DNA of 36,681 nucleotides, from NCBI GenBank assembly GCA_944412525.1, contig CALYBM010000051.1:1-36681 (forward strand), written 5' to 3'. The DNA comes from an uncultured Ruminococcus sp. (GTDB lineage: Bacteria > Bacillota > Clostridia > Oscillospirales > Acutalibacteraceae). The first letter of the stretch is position 1, and the number at the start of each line of letters is the position of its first letter. Positions 1 through 8,212 of this stretch are shown piece after piece. Below the pieces are notes generated by a model that saw only the letters and a list, made by a program, of their open reading frames with translations, was not told the origin of the DNA and made no database searches. Position numbers and translations under genes: made by a program.

Positions 1-7
1 ATTTCAT
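1..7 (-). CDS. 5' end of next gene in the operon (partial, identity unknown)
   Basis: The nadK stop codon TGA (7-9) overlaps by one base an ATG (5-7) on the minus strand that runs off the left edge. The TGATG arrangement is typical of translational coupling. In many Clostridia the gene after nadK is argR and then recN, so an arginine repressor is the natural guess. Only the first two or three codons are present, so identity cannot be read. Confidence 0.35.
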
Positions 8-864
8 CAGATTTCCCTCTCCTTTAGCTTTTCGTTTAGCTTTCTGTAAAAATTACGCTTATTTATGGAAAGAAGCTTGAGCTTTAAATCGGATTTCTTA
101 ATAATCACTGTATCCTCGGCAAGTATATCAACATTTTTCTCGCCGTCAACAGTTAGCACGCAGCAGCACTCGCTCGGAATTTTGACCGAAACCGACAAAA
201 CCGAGTTACCGTCAAAGAGAACAGAGCGTGAAAACAGTGAGTGGGGACAGACGGGCGTCATCAAAATGCAGTCAAGCTGAGGTGCCACAATGGGACCTCC
301 TGCCGAAAGCGAATAGGCTGTAGAGCCTGTCGGCGTGGAAAAAAGCAAGCCGTCAGCACGGTATTTTGCAATTTCCTCGTCGTCCAAAGCTACATGAAGG
401 TCAATAATTCTTGAAAGCTGACCCCGTGCTATTACGGCGTCGTTTACGGAAAGATAGTGAGTTGAAATGTTGTTCTTTACAACCTCAACATCGAGCAGCA
501 TCCGCTCTTCAATCGAATAGTCGCCGTCCGTAATCCGTGCGAGCTCATCTATCGTGTCAACTTCTATATCTGCCGCAAAGCCCAGTCTGCCGACATTTAC
601 TCCGATCAAAGGAGTGTCGTATTTTGCGGCGTATTTTGCGGCGTGAATTATTGTTCCGTCGCCGCCGACTGTTATTGCCAAATCGCAGGCTTTGAAAAGC
701 TCGTCGATGCCGTCGGCGTACGAAATTTTAACGCCCTTGTAAAGTGATGAATATTCGGAAAGCATATAGACCTGTGCGTTGTGAGAAAGCATGAGCAATG
801 CTATTTTCTCGGCACAGGCAACCGCCTCCTGCTTTGAAAGATTTACAATGATTGCCGTTTTCAT
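7..864 (-). CDS. nadK: NAD kinase
   Basis: Cytoplasmic ATP (or polyphosphate)-dependent phosphorylation of NAD to NADP. The 285-residue protein has the family's usual length. It shows the glycine-rich GGDGTIIHAA motif near residue 67, the NDAVIARG segment, and the DGLLFSTPTGSTAYSLSAGGP stretch that holds the catalytic and NAD-binding residues of PF01513. The ATG at 864 is preceded by AGGGTGAT. It is the last complete gene of a minus-strand run with tlyA, dxs, ispA and xseB, and its stop overlaps the start of the next gene at the window edge. No oddities seen. Confidence 0.96.
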   Translation of the reverse strand: MKTAIIVNLSKQEAVACAEKIALLMLSHNAQVYMLSEYSSLYKGVKISYADGIDELFKACDLAITVGGDGTIIHAAKYAAKYDTPLIGVNVGRLGFAADIEVDTIDELARITDGDYSIEERMLLDVEVVKNNISTHYLSVNDAVIARGQLSRIIDLHVALDDEEIAKYRADGLLFSTPTGSTAYSLSAGGPIVAPQLDCILMTPVCPHSLFSRSVLFDGNSVLSVSVKIPSECCCVLTVDGEKNVDILAEDTVIIKKSDLKLKLLSINKRNFYRKLNEKLKEREI

Positions 865-873
865 TTAATCACC

Positions 874-1677
874 CTATTTGTCAAGTGCCAAGTGAGATTT
901 TTCAACAAGCTGTTTCGGCGTTATATCGGTGTATGACTTGGGGTTGTCGCTTTTGCGGATATGTATCAGGTACTCGATGTTGCCCTCGGGACCTTTTATC
1001 GGCGAAAAATCGAGATTGAGAACGTCGAATCCGTTTTCAAGACAAAAATTATAAATATTTTCCACTACCTCGATATGTACCGCAGGGTCACGAACAACGC
1101 CTTTTTTGCCGACCTTTTCACGCCCCGCCTCAAACTGCGGCTTTATAAGACAAACCGCATTTGCGTTTTCTGCGGCAAGACTGCGTGCGACGGGCAAAAT
1201 AAGCTTGAGCGAAATAAACGAAACATCTACCGAGAAGAAATCAATTTCATCGGGCACCTGTTCACGGGTTACCTTTCGCATATTGGTCCGTTCAAGGTTT
1301 ACAACCCTTTCATCATTTCTAAGCTTCCACGCAAGCTGACCGTATCCGACATCTATCGAATAGACCTTTTTGGCACCGTTTTGAAGCATACAGTCGGTAA
1401 ATCCGCCCGTTGACGCACCTATATCCATTGCGATTTTGTCCTTTAAGTCAAAATCAAAGTTCTCTATCGCCTTTTCAAGCTTCAGACCGCCTCGGCTCAC
1501 ATACTTTTGAGCTGTGCCCCTCACTTCGATTTGGGCATTTTCGTCATACGCGCTGCCGCATTTGTCAGCCTTTTGATTATCTACATATACAAGGCCTGCC
1601 ATAATGACCGCCTTTGCTTTTTCTCGGCTGTCGGTAAAGCCCTTTTCAAAAACAAGTATATCAAGTCTTTTTTTCAT
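874..1677 (-). CDS. tlyA: TlyA-type rRNA 2'-O-methyltransferase (S4 domain)
   Basis: Predicted S-adenosylmethionine-dependent ribose methyltransferase acting on ribosomal RNA (TlyA/YqxC family, sometimes annotated as hemolysin A). The N-terminal ~60 residues form an S4 RNA-binding domain (LDILVFEKGF...SREKAKAVIMAG). An FtsJ-like Rossmann domain follows, with the SAM-binding DIGASTGGFTDCML motif near residue 85 and the conserved LIKPQFEAGR segment near residue 178. Length (267 aa) is normal. It begins one base after the dxs stop, with a GAGGAAA Shine-Dalgarno sequence inside the dxs end, so it is translationally coupled. The methylated rRNA position cannot be inferred from sequence. Confidence 0.93.
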   Translation of the reverse strand: MKKRLDILVFEKGFTDSREKAKAVIMAGLVYVDNQKADKCGSAYDENAQIEVRGTAQKYVSRGGLKLEKAIENFDFDLKDKIAMDIGASTGGFTDCMLQNGAKKVYSIDVGYGQLAWKLRNDERVVNLERTNMRKVTREQVPDEIDFFSVDVSFISLKLILPVARSLAAENANAVCLIKPQFEAGREKVGKKGVVRDPAVHIEVVENIYNFCLENGFDVLNLDFSPIKGPEGNIEYLIHIRKSDNPKSYTDITPKQLVEKSHLALDK

Positions 1678-1678
1678 A

Positions 1679-3553
1679 TCAGTCAGTTTTTTCCTCTAAA
1701 TCTTTTGTAATAACATCGAACATTCCGTCGCTGTCAAGTTTGAGCATTTTAAGAGCCTCGGAAACCGACATCTGCTTAACGAATTTATCGTTTATTGCCT
1801 TGATGTGGTAATTTCCGCCAAAGCTTGTCAGCTGGAGTAAATCGGAAAAATTGCGGGCAATTCCGCCGTTTTTGATTCCCTCTTCAAAGAACCATACATT
1901 CTTAAAGCACGCTGCAAACTCAACAGCTTCTCTGTTTATCGGTCTTATGCGGCAAAGCTTGAGAATACAAAGCTTAATGCCCTTCTCCTCAAGCATTTCC
2001 TTTGCCTTGCAGGCGTAAGAAAAAAGTCTGCCGTAGGTAATCAAAAGATTATCGCAGTCACGGCTGCCGTATATATCGTAGTCAATGCTCTCCTCGCCGT
2101 AATCGTCGGGTTTGTACAGCTCTCCGCCTCTGGGATACCTGACAACGGCAAGGCTGTCGCACATATAAATTGCCGTACCCAGAGATTTTTTAAGCCCTAT
2201 AAAATACGACGGAGAAAAAACCGTTGTGTTGGGAATTGAGTTTAGCATTGACACATCAAAAACACCCTGGTGTGTTTCACCGTCGTTTCCGACAATTCCC
2301 GCACGGTCGACAGCAAGCACAAGGTGAATATTGCCGAGTGCCGAATCGTGTATAAGCTGGTCATAGGTACGCTGTAAAAATGTTGAATACACCGCAAAAA
2401 CAGGTCTTAAACCGCGGGACGCAAGTCCGCAGCCGAATGTAACGGCGTGTTCCTCGGCAATTCCTACATCAAAAAAGCGATCCTTGTACTTCTTTGCAAA
2501 ATCAGTCAGTCCCGTTCCCGCCGACATAGCCGCGGTTATGGCACAAATTTTTCTGTCTTTTTCGGCAAAGTCGCACATAGTCTTGCCGAAAACATACGAA
2601 AAGCCCCTGTGGCTTGACAGCGGCTCACCCGAATCAATGTCAAACCTGCCGATACCGTGAAATTCTCCCGGCTTTTCTTCGGCGGGCTGATAACCCTTGC
2701 CCTTTTTGGTTACAACATGAATTATTACGGGGGCATTGATTTTTTTGGCAACCGCAAAAGCGTTTTCGAGTTCATCTACATTGTGTCCGTCAATGGGTCC
2801 CAGATAGGTAAATCCGAAGCAGTCGAAAAGCGTGTTTTTATACACAAGATTTTTGATTTTTGATTTGCTTCGGCGTAAGAAAGCGTTTATGGGATTACCG
2901 AGCAGAGGGATTTTTGAAACCGCTTTTTCGGTTGCGTTTTTCACACGAATGTACCACGGCTGTATTCTGACGGTGGTAAGGTAGCGTGGGAACGCACCCA
3001 CATTTTTTGAAATCGACATTTTATTGTCGTTTAAAACGACTATGAAATTTTTATTAAAACGGCCTGCGTTGTTCATAGCCTCAAACGCAAGTCCGCCCGT
3101 AAATGAACCGTCGCCTATAACGGCAACGGTGTAGCTGTTGTCACCGATTAAATGTTTTGCATTCGCAATTCCGAAAGCCGCCGAAATTGATGTGCTGCTG
3201 TGCCCCGTATTAAAATCGTCGTACTTGCTTTCGGATCTTTTGGGAAAGCCCGAAATCCCGTCCTTTTGACGCAAAGTATCAAAGTCGTCAAACCTGCCTG
3301 TCAAAAGCTTGTGCGTATAGCTCTGATGACCCACATCCCACACAATGCTGTCTTTGGGAAAATTAAAGCTTCGGTTGAGTGCGACAGTCAGCTCGACTAC
3401 TCCGAGGTTGGGAGAAAGATGACCGCCGTTTACGGAAACCGTTTCAACAAGCTTTTCACGGATTTCGGTGCATAACTTCGGTATATCTTCCCTTTTCAGT
3501 CGTTTTACATCGTCAGGTGATTTAATTTTTGAAAGTATTTTATATTCACCCAT
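1679..3553 (-). CDS. dxs: 1-deoxy-D-xylulose-5-phosphate synthase
   Basis: First enzyme of the MEP isoprenoid pathway. It condenses pyruvate and glyceraldehyde-3-phosphate using thiamine diphosphate, in the cytoplasm. The 624-residue protein shows the transketolase-like order: WDVGHQSYTHKLLTGR near residue 73, the ThDP motif GDGSFTGGLAFEAMNNAG near 147, the pyrimidine-domain GIAEEHAVTFGCGLASRG with the catalytic Glu, and DRAGIVGNDGETHQGVFD. It lies between ispA (upstream, 28-base gap) and tlyA, so precursor supply and prenyl chain elongation are co-transcribed. The ATG at 3553 has AGGAAA upstream. Confidence 0.97.
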   Translation of the reverse strand: MGEYKILSKIKSPDDVKRLKREDIPKLCTEIREKLVETVSVNGGHLSPNLGVVELTVALNRSFNFPKDSIVWDVGHQSYTHKLLTGRFDDFDTLRQKDGISGFPKRSESKYDDFNTGHSSTSISAAFGIANAKHLIGDNSYTVAVIGDGSFTGGLAFEAMNNAGRFNKNFIVVLNDNKMSISKNVGAFPRYLTTVRIQPWYIRVKNATEKAVSKIPLLGNPINAFLRRSKSKIKNLVYKNTLFDCFGFTYLGPIDGHNVDELENAFAVAKKINAPVIIHVVTKKGKGYQPAEEKPGEFHGIGRFDIDSGEPLSSHRGFSYVFGKTMCDFAEKDRKICAITAAMSAGTGLTDFAKKYKDRFFDVGIAEEHAVTFGCGLASRGLRPVFAVYSTFLQRTYDQLIHDSALGNIHLVLAVDRAGIVGNDGETHQGVFDVSMLNSIPNTTVFSPSYFIGLKKSLGTAIYMCDSLAVVRYPRGGELYKPDDYGEESIDYDIYGSRDCDNLLITYGRLFSYACKAKEMLEEKGIKLCILKLCRIRPINREAVEFAACFKNVWFFEEGIKNGGIARNFSDLLQLTSFGGNYHIKAINDKFVKQMSVSEALKMLKLDSDGMFDVITKDLEEKTD

Positions 3554-3581
3554 AATTTTACCATTTCCTAATTTTTATCTG

Positions 3582-4457
3582 TTATTTTGTGCGGCACGCA
3601 AGCTTTGCTGCAAACTGTTCAAGTTCAGATGTACCGCCGCCGAAAACATCAAGTGCCTTTACCGCCTGCTCTGTAAGCTCATTTGCAAGCTCACGGCATT
3701 TTTCAACGCCGAGAAGAGATACATAGGTTGACTTGCTGTTTTGTTCGTCGCTTCCCACAGGCTTTCCGAGTTCTTCGTCAGTAGAAGTAACATCGAGTAT
3801 ATCATCGACAATCTGAAATGCTATTCCGATACATTCACCGTATTTTGACGCCGCCGATATGTAGGAGTCGTCAGCATTTGCACAAATGCATCCGAGCTCA
3901 CACGCAGCCTTTATGAGGCAGGCGGTTTTTTTGTAATCCATTTCCCTCAAAACTTCGATGGGGGCACTTTTGTTTTCGCTTATCAGGTCAATTACCTGTC
4001 CGCCGACCATTCCGACTGCGCCGGCGTATTTTGCAAGTGTATTTACTCCCTTGCGGCACGCTTTGTCGCCTATTAAAGCAGCGGTTTTATCACTGCTCAT
4101 AACTTCAAAGGCAAGCGTCAAAAGCGCGTCGCCCGCAAGAAGCGCTATGTCTTCGCCGAAAACCTTGTGATTTGACGGCTTGCCGCGTCTTAAATCGTCA
4201 TCGTCCATGCACGGCAGATCGTCGTGAATTAAAGAATATGTGTGTATCATTTCAACGGCACAGGCAAACGGCAGAGCCTTTTGCGCATCCGCACCGCAAA
4301 GCTTTGCAAACTCGATTACAAGGCTCGGACGAACACGCTTTCCGCCCGCTTTGAGGCTGTATTTCATTGATTCAATGAGGGCCTTTTCCCTGCAATCCGT
4401 ATCGGGAAGAAAATCATAAAGTGAATTTTCTATAACAGAAATATAATCAGCTTTCAT
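3582..4457 (-). CDS. ispA: (2E,6E)-farnesyl diphosphate synthase family
   Basis: Short-chain trans-prenyl diphosphate synthase that elongates DMAPP/GPP with IPP. Both Asp-rich magnesium sites are visible: HDDLPCMDDDDLRRG and, later, FQIVDDILDVTSTDEELGK. Also present are GGKRVRPSLV near the N terminus and GLVGGQ-like VGMVGGQVIDL. I chose the ATG at 4457 (291 aa, beginning MKADYISV) over an in-frame ATG at 4475, because AGGGGG sits 7 bases before it and the longer N terminus (MRRGIR) is just the overlapping xseB end. The start overlaps xseB by 11 bases. Product length (C15 versus C20) is not certain from sequence. Confidence 0.94.
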   Translation of the reverse strand: MKADYISVIENSLYDFLPDTDCREKALIESMKYSLKAGGKRVRPSLVIEFAKLCGADAQKALPFACAVEMIHTYSLIHDDLPCMDDDDLRRGKPSNHKVFGEDIALLAGDALLTLAFEVMSSDKTAALIGDKACRKGVNTLAKYAGAVGMVGGQVIDLISENKSAPIEVLREMDYKKTACLIKAACELGCICANADDSYISAASKYGECIGIAFQIVDDILDVTSTDEELGKPVGSDEQNSKSTYVSLLGVEKCRELANELTEQAVKALDVFGGGTSELEQFAAKLACRTK

Positions 4458-4677
4458 CCGTATCCCCCTGCGCATTTTTCATTCGGTCAATTCTTTCGTT
4501 TATATCTTCAATCTGACCCTTGTAATTTTCAAGTTCTTTCATACAATATGCGAGCAGTTCGCACGCCTTTGCGTAATATTCCACGCTTTGCTGTAAGGTC
4601 AGACCCTTGTTCTCCATCATTTTTACGGTTTGCTCAAGCTGTGAATTAGCCTGCTCAAATGTCATCTTTTCGCTCAT
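4447..4677 (-). CDS. xseB: exodeoxyribonuclease VII small subunit
   Basis: Small subunit of ExoVII, the metal-independent single-strand exonuclease. The 76-residue, all-helical protein shows the XseB pattern: FEQANSQLEQTVKMMENKGLTLQQSVEYYAKACELL, then a charged tail. An ATG at 4677 follows GGAGG by 10 bases. The large subunit gene xseA normally lies immediately upstream. Here the upstream gene is whiA, so xseA must be elsewhere or absent. It overlaps ispA, with which it is probably co-translated. Confidence 0.92.
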   Translation of the reverse strand: MSEKMTFEQANSQLEQTVKMMENKGLTLQQSVEYYAKACELLAYCMKELENYKGQIEDINERIDRMKNAQGDTDES

Positions 4678-4727
4678 GAGAGCTGTACCTCCGTTAGTGT
4701 AATGTATTTATCTTATCACCGTATGTA

Positions 4728-5639
4728 TTACCTTGCGTATTCCAAAAGCCGCTTGATTCTGTGGTTTGCCCCGCTGCGGCTTATGGGCGGATTGAGGTTT
4801 GCCCCCAGATCTCTCAGCGACATCTCGGGATTTTCAAGCCTTAGATACGCGATTTCACGCAAATCATCAGGCAGCGACTCAAGTCCCTTTTCGGCTTTTA
4901 TTTTGTTTATCGCTTCAAGCTGTTTTGCGGACGCGGCGGCAACCTTTCCGATGTTTGCAACCTCGCCGTTTATTCTTCGGTTAATGTTGTTGCGAACCTG
5001 CTTTACCGCCTTTGTACCCATAATTTCCATGGCCTTTATGGGGGCACCGATATATGTCAGCAAATCGCAAATCTGTTCGCTTCCCTTGAAATACACAACA
5101 TAGCTGCCGTTTCTTGTAACCGTCTTGGGGGTAAATTCACATTCGTCGGTTTCGGAAATTATCTTGCATAAATCAAGCGATAAATTCTTGTGCGGCACGC
5201 AAAACTCGGCATGATAGCTTTTTTTGGGGTCGGACACCGAGCCGCAGGACAGAAAAACGCCTCTTAAAAACGCAGACGACTGTTCATCGCTGCCGACATT
5301 TGCTCTGTTTACCCTGAGCGTAACCTGCTTTGAGGAATGCCCGAAATCCTCGTAAATACGCCTGCAATCGTCTGAATCGACGATAATAATTTTGTAGAGA
5401 TGATTTTCGTTTTCCCTTGTCCGCAGAAGATTTTGCTTTTCGATTATCGGCATGTACAAATTTTCAAGCAAAAATGTAACTCGTCTTGAGGCGTATATAT
5501 TCTCTGTTGTAAAAACTATTTTGTTTTCCGAAAACTTTTTTCCGAAAAGCAACATTCCGTAAAGCTCCGCTTTGAGTGTTTCTCTGTCATACACCGTCGT
5601 TTTGCAAAGCTCCTTTTTAATTTCAGAAGAAAAAGACAT
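4728..5639 (-). CDS. whiA: WhiA sporulation/cell-division DNA-binding protein
   Basis: WhiA family transcription factor, with an N-terminal degenerate LAGLIDADG homing-endonuclease-like fold and a C-terminal helix-turn-helix. The start MSFSSEIKKELCK, the segment FLRGVFLSCGSVSDPKKSYHAEF around residue 125, and the C-terminal DLGANLNPPISRSGANHRIKRLLEYA are diagnostic. The length of 303 aa is typical. AGAGGATAAT precedes the ATG. It follows rapZ by 48 bases. The gene usually found between them in Firmicutes, yvcK/mgfK, is missing. In Bacillus WhiA affects division and chromosome segregation; its role here is inferred from family only. Confidence 0.96.
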   Translation of the reverse strand: MSFSSEIKKELCKTTVYDRETLKAELYGMLLFGKKFSENKIVFTTENIYASRRVTFLLENLYMPIIEKQNLLRTRENENHLYKIIIVDSDDCRRIYEDFGHSSKQVTLRVNRANVGSDEQSSAFLRGVFLSCGSVSDPKKSYHAEFCVPHKNLSLDLCKIISETDECEFTPKTVTRNGSYVVYFKGSEQICDLLTYIGAPIKAMEIMGTKAVKQVRNNINRRINGEVANIGKVAAASAKQLEAINKIKAEKGLESLPDDLREIAYLRLENPEMSLRDLGANLNPPISRSGANHRIKRLLEYAR

Positions 5640-5687
5640 ATTATCCTCTCGTTTTTAAACAGTATCTATGTAAATCCGTTTATACGC

Positions 5688-6551
5688 TTATTTATCGACA
5701 TCTCGGTGCTGTATAATGCACCTGTAGCCCTTTTCAATAAAATGCTGTTCAAGCGTCAGCGCAACCGTTACGCTCCTGTGCTTGCCTCCCGTGCAGCCGA
5801 TGCCGACAACAAGCTCGCTTTTGCCCTCCTTGAGGTAAAGCGGAACGGAGAAATCAAGCAAATTGAGCGTTCTTGCGATAAATTCCTGCGTATCGTCGCT
5901 TTTTAAAACATAATCACGCACTTTGCTGTCAAGTCCCGTAAGCGGTTTCAGTTCGGGGATATAGTACGGATTGGGCAGACAGCGCACATCTATGATGAGA
6001 TCGGCCTCAAGAGGAATACCGTACTTAAATCCGAACGACATAAATGTAAGGGTAAGGCTTTGGGACGCGTCCTCCAAAAACATCGACATAACACGCTCCC
6101 TAAGCTGTTTTCCCGACATATATGTAGTGTCAATTTTGTAGTCGGCAAGCTTTTTGATGGGTATCAGAAGTGCCTTTTCAAATTCGACCGCCTCTGATAC
6201 CGAGCCGTCCTTGAGCCGCTCTGCAAGCGGATGCTTTCTGCGTGTTTCCTTGTAACGCACAATAAGGCAATCCACTTTGGCGTCAAAAAAGAGCAGGCTT
6301 ACCTCGCTGTGTTTTTTCTTGAAATTTTCAATTTCTGCGTACATATCCTCAAAATTTTCATTGCCCCTGACATCGACAACCACAGCGACACGCTTCATCA
6401 TATTGTCCTTTGAATTAAGACAGAGCGTATATAGTGTGGAAAGCAGGGACGCGGGGATATTATCAACGCAGTAATACCCTATATCCTCAAACACATGGAG
6501 TGCGCTTGTTTTTCCTGCGCCCGACATTCCCGTGATGATTACAAATTCCAT
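5688..6551 (-). CDS. rapZ: RapZ/YvcJ nucleotide-binding protein
   Basis: P-loop NTPase of the RapZ family. In enterobacteria RapZ is an RNase E adaptor for GlmZ sRNA; in Bacillus YvcJ influences competence. The Walker A motif GMSGAGKTSA lies at residues 8-17, followed by EDIGYYCVDNIP. The C-terminal family signature GIGCTGGKHRSVTVA is intact. I place the start at the ATG at 6551 (287 aa) rather than an upstream GTG at 6560, because AGGTG lies 6 bases before it. It sits between murB and whiA in the conserved hprK-murB-rapZ-whiA neighbourhood. Confidence 0.95.
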   Translation of the reverse strand: MEFVIITGMSGAGKTSALHVFEDIGYYCVDNIPASLLSTLYTLCLNSKDNMMKRVAVVVDVRGNENFEDMYAEIENFKKKHSEVSLLFFDAKVDCLIVRYKETRRKHPLAERLKDGSVSEAVEFEKALLIPIKKLADYKIDTTYMSGKQLRERVMSMFLEDASQSLTLTFMSFGFKYGIPLEADLIIDVRCLPNPYYIPELKPLTGLDSKVRDYVLKSDDTQEFIARTLNLLDFSVPLYLKEGKSELVVGIGCTGGKHRSVTVALTLEQHFIEKGYRCIIQHRDVDK

Positions 6552-6565
6552 AAAATGCACCTAAA

Positions 6566-7471
6566 TTAAAGTATAATAAGCTCACATTCAAGCTTATATC
6601 CGGTTTTTTCAAATACCGTTTTTTGAATTTCTTCGATTAACTGTTTTACATCATTTGCACTTGCGTTTGACTTGTTAATAATAAAGCCTGCGTGCTTATC
6701 CGAAATCTCTGCTCCGCCGCAGGTTTTGCCCTTTAGTCCGCACTGCTCGATAAGTGTACCCGCAAAACTGCCCTCGGGACGCTTAAAAACGCTGCCTGCG
6801 CTCGGATACTCAAGCGGCTGTTTTTCGTTGCGGGTACGCATGTATTCATCCATTTTTTCTCTTATATCTCTTTGAATTCCCTTTGTAAGCTTTAGGGTAA
6901 CTCCCGTAATTATCATATTGTTGCTGCGGTAAACACTCGTTCTGTACCCGAAATTCAAATCTTCCTTTTCGATTCTGCCGATTTCTCCTTCGGGGGACAT
7001 ATGCGACACGCTGTGAACAATATCTTTCATTTCTCTGCCGTATGCGCCCGCGTTCATAAACACCGCGCCGCCGACTGTTCCGGGGATTCCCCACGCAAAT
7101 TCAAGACCCGAAAGTCCGCATTTGAGTGCGAATTTGCACAATGAGGCAAGCGTTGCGCCCGCACCGCAGTAAACGGTGGCTTCGTCAATAAGTGTAATCT
7201 TGCGGAAATCGCCGTCAAGCCTGATTACAACGCCCCTGATTCCGTCATCGCCGACAAGCAGATTGCTTCCGTTGCCGACTATCATATAATCAACTTGCGA
7301 AGCATTACACTCCTTTAGTATGGTGCTTAGCTTGCTTAGATTATTCACTTTTATGTAAGCATCGGCATTGCCGCCGATTTTAAATGTTGTGTGCCTGCTC
7401 ATAGGTTCATTTTTTCTTGCTTCACATCTTAAAATTTCTGCCAGATTGAAAACAATATCCGATTTATTCAC
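6566..7471 (-). CDS. murB: UDP-N-acetylenolpyruvoylglucosamine reductase
   Basis: FAD-dependent reduction of UDP-GlcNAc-enolpyruvate to UDP-MurNAc, the second committed step of peptidoglycan synthesis. The FAD-binding segment GNGSNLLVGDDGIRGVVI near residue 92, PGTVGGAVFMNAGAYGREM near 130, and the catalytic serine segment YPSAGSVFKRPEG near 220 are all present. Length is 301 aa. The start is a GTG (7471) preceded by GGGGG with 6-base spacing. It shares a transcription unit with hprK, the PHP protein and rapZ. Confidence 0.97.
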   Translation of the reverse strand: MNKSDIVFNLAEILRCEARKNEPMSRHTTFKIGGNADAYIKVNNLSKLSTILKECNASQVDYMIVGNGSNLLVGDDGIRGVVIRLDGDFRKITLIDEATVYCGAGATLASLCKFALKCGLSGLEFAWGIPGTVGGAVFMNAGAYGREMKDIVHSVSHMSPEGEIGRIEKEDLNFGYRTSVYRSNNMIITGVTLKLTKGIQRDIREKMDEYMRTRNEKQPLEYPSAGSVFKRPEGSFAGTLIEQCGLKGKTCGGAEISDKHAGFIINKSNASANDVKQLIEEIQKTVFEKTGYKLECELIIL

Positions 7472-7488
7472 AATATACCCCCAAATTA

Positions 7489-8208
7489 TTAATAAGATAT
7501 GTTTTTTTCGTCAAAATAGGCCTTTAGATTTTCTACGCTTGTGTTTACGATTAATTTTTCGGGAAAATCAATGTCTTTAAGCATCTCAAGCGTTTTGTAT
7601 GCTCTGCCCAGTGTGTCGGTAAAATGAGCATCCGTATCCACGCAGATTCTCGCATTGTATTTTTTGCAAAGCTTTGCGATTTCAACACAGTTGCCCTTGT
7701 TGTCCTTGTTGTATCTGAAAGCGGAATCGTTAATTTCTATGAGCTTTCCGTTTTTGGCAAGGACGGGAATTACCTTTTCGTAGTCGTACTTAAAATACTC
7801 CGATCCGCTGTGAGCTATTACATTTACATTGGGGTTTTCGGCAAGCTTTATATAGGCGTTTGTGCATTTCTCAACGGTTGCCTCACCCTTTAGTGTAATT
7901 GTATGCATCGAAGCTACTACCCAGTCAAGGTAATTTTGAAGCGAGTCTTCAACATCAAGGTTACCCTCATAGTCGCAGATGTTTGCTTCTATTCCCTTTA
8001 AAAGCCTTACTCCCTTTAGATATTTCGGGATTAAGCCCAAAGATTCAAAGTAAAACGGCCCGGGCGCTCCCGGCATTGTGCGTGCATGGTCGGTTATCGC
8101 CAAAGCAAACAGCCCGAGCTCTGCCGCCTCGTTTGCCATTTCGGTAACCGTTGCATATGCGTGGGTTGATGCAATAGTGTGCGTATGAAGATCGGCTATC
8201 AATTTCAT
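7489..8208 (-). CDS. PHP-domain metal-dependent phosphatase (YcdX family)
   Basis: Polymerase-and-histidinol-phosphatase fold with three metals, a predicted phosphoesterase of the YcdX type. The N-terminal motif DLHTHTIASTHAYATVTEM gives the first metal ligands. Later ligands are in ITDHA, the VVASMHT segment, VIAHSGSEY, and the C-terminal CVDTDAHFTDTLG. I choose the ATG at 8208 (239 aa) rather than a TTG at 8229, because GGGAGTG lies just upstream and the longer form overlaps hprK. There is a 4-base gap to hprK. The substrate is unknown. It often accompanies hprK/murB in Clostridia. Confidence 0.9.
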   Translation of the reverse strand: MKLIADLHTHTIASTHAYATVTEMANEAAELGLFALAITDHARTMPGAPGPFYFESLGLIPKYLKGVRLLKGIEANICDYEGNLDVEDSLQNYLDWVVASMHTITLKGEATVEKCTNAYIKLAENPNVNVIAHSGSEYFKYDYEKVIPVLAKNGKLIEINDSAFRYNKDNKGNCVEIAKLCKKYNARICVDTDAHFTDTLGRAYKTLEMLKDIDFPEKLIVNTSVENLKAYFDEKNISY

Positions 8209-8212
8209 TATA

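Noticed and set aside
961..1413. 150-codon plus-strand frame opposite tlyA
   Set aside because: Antisense shadow of a clearly conserved gene, without family motifs.
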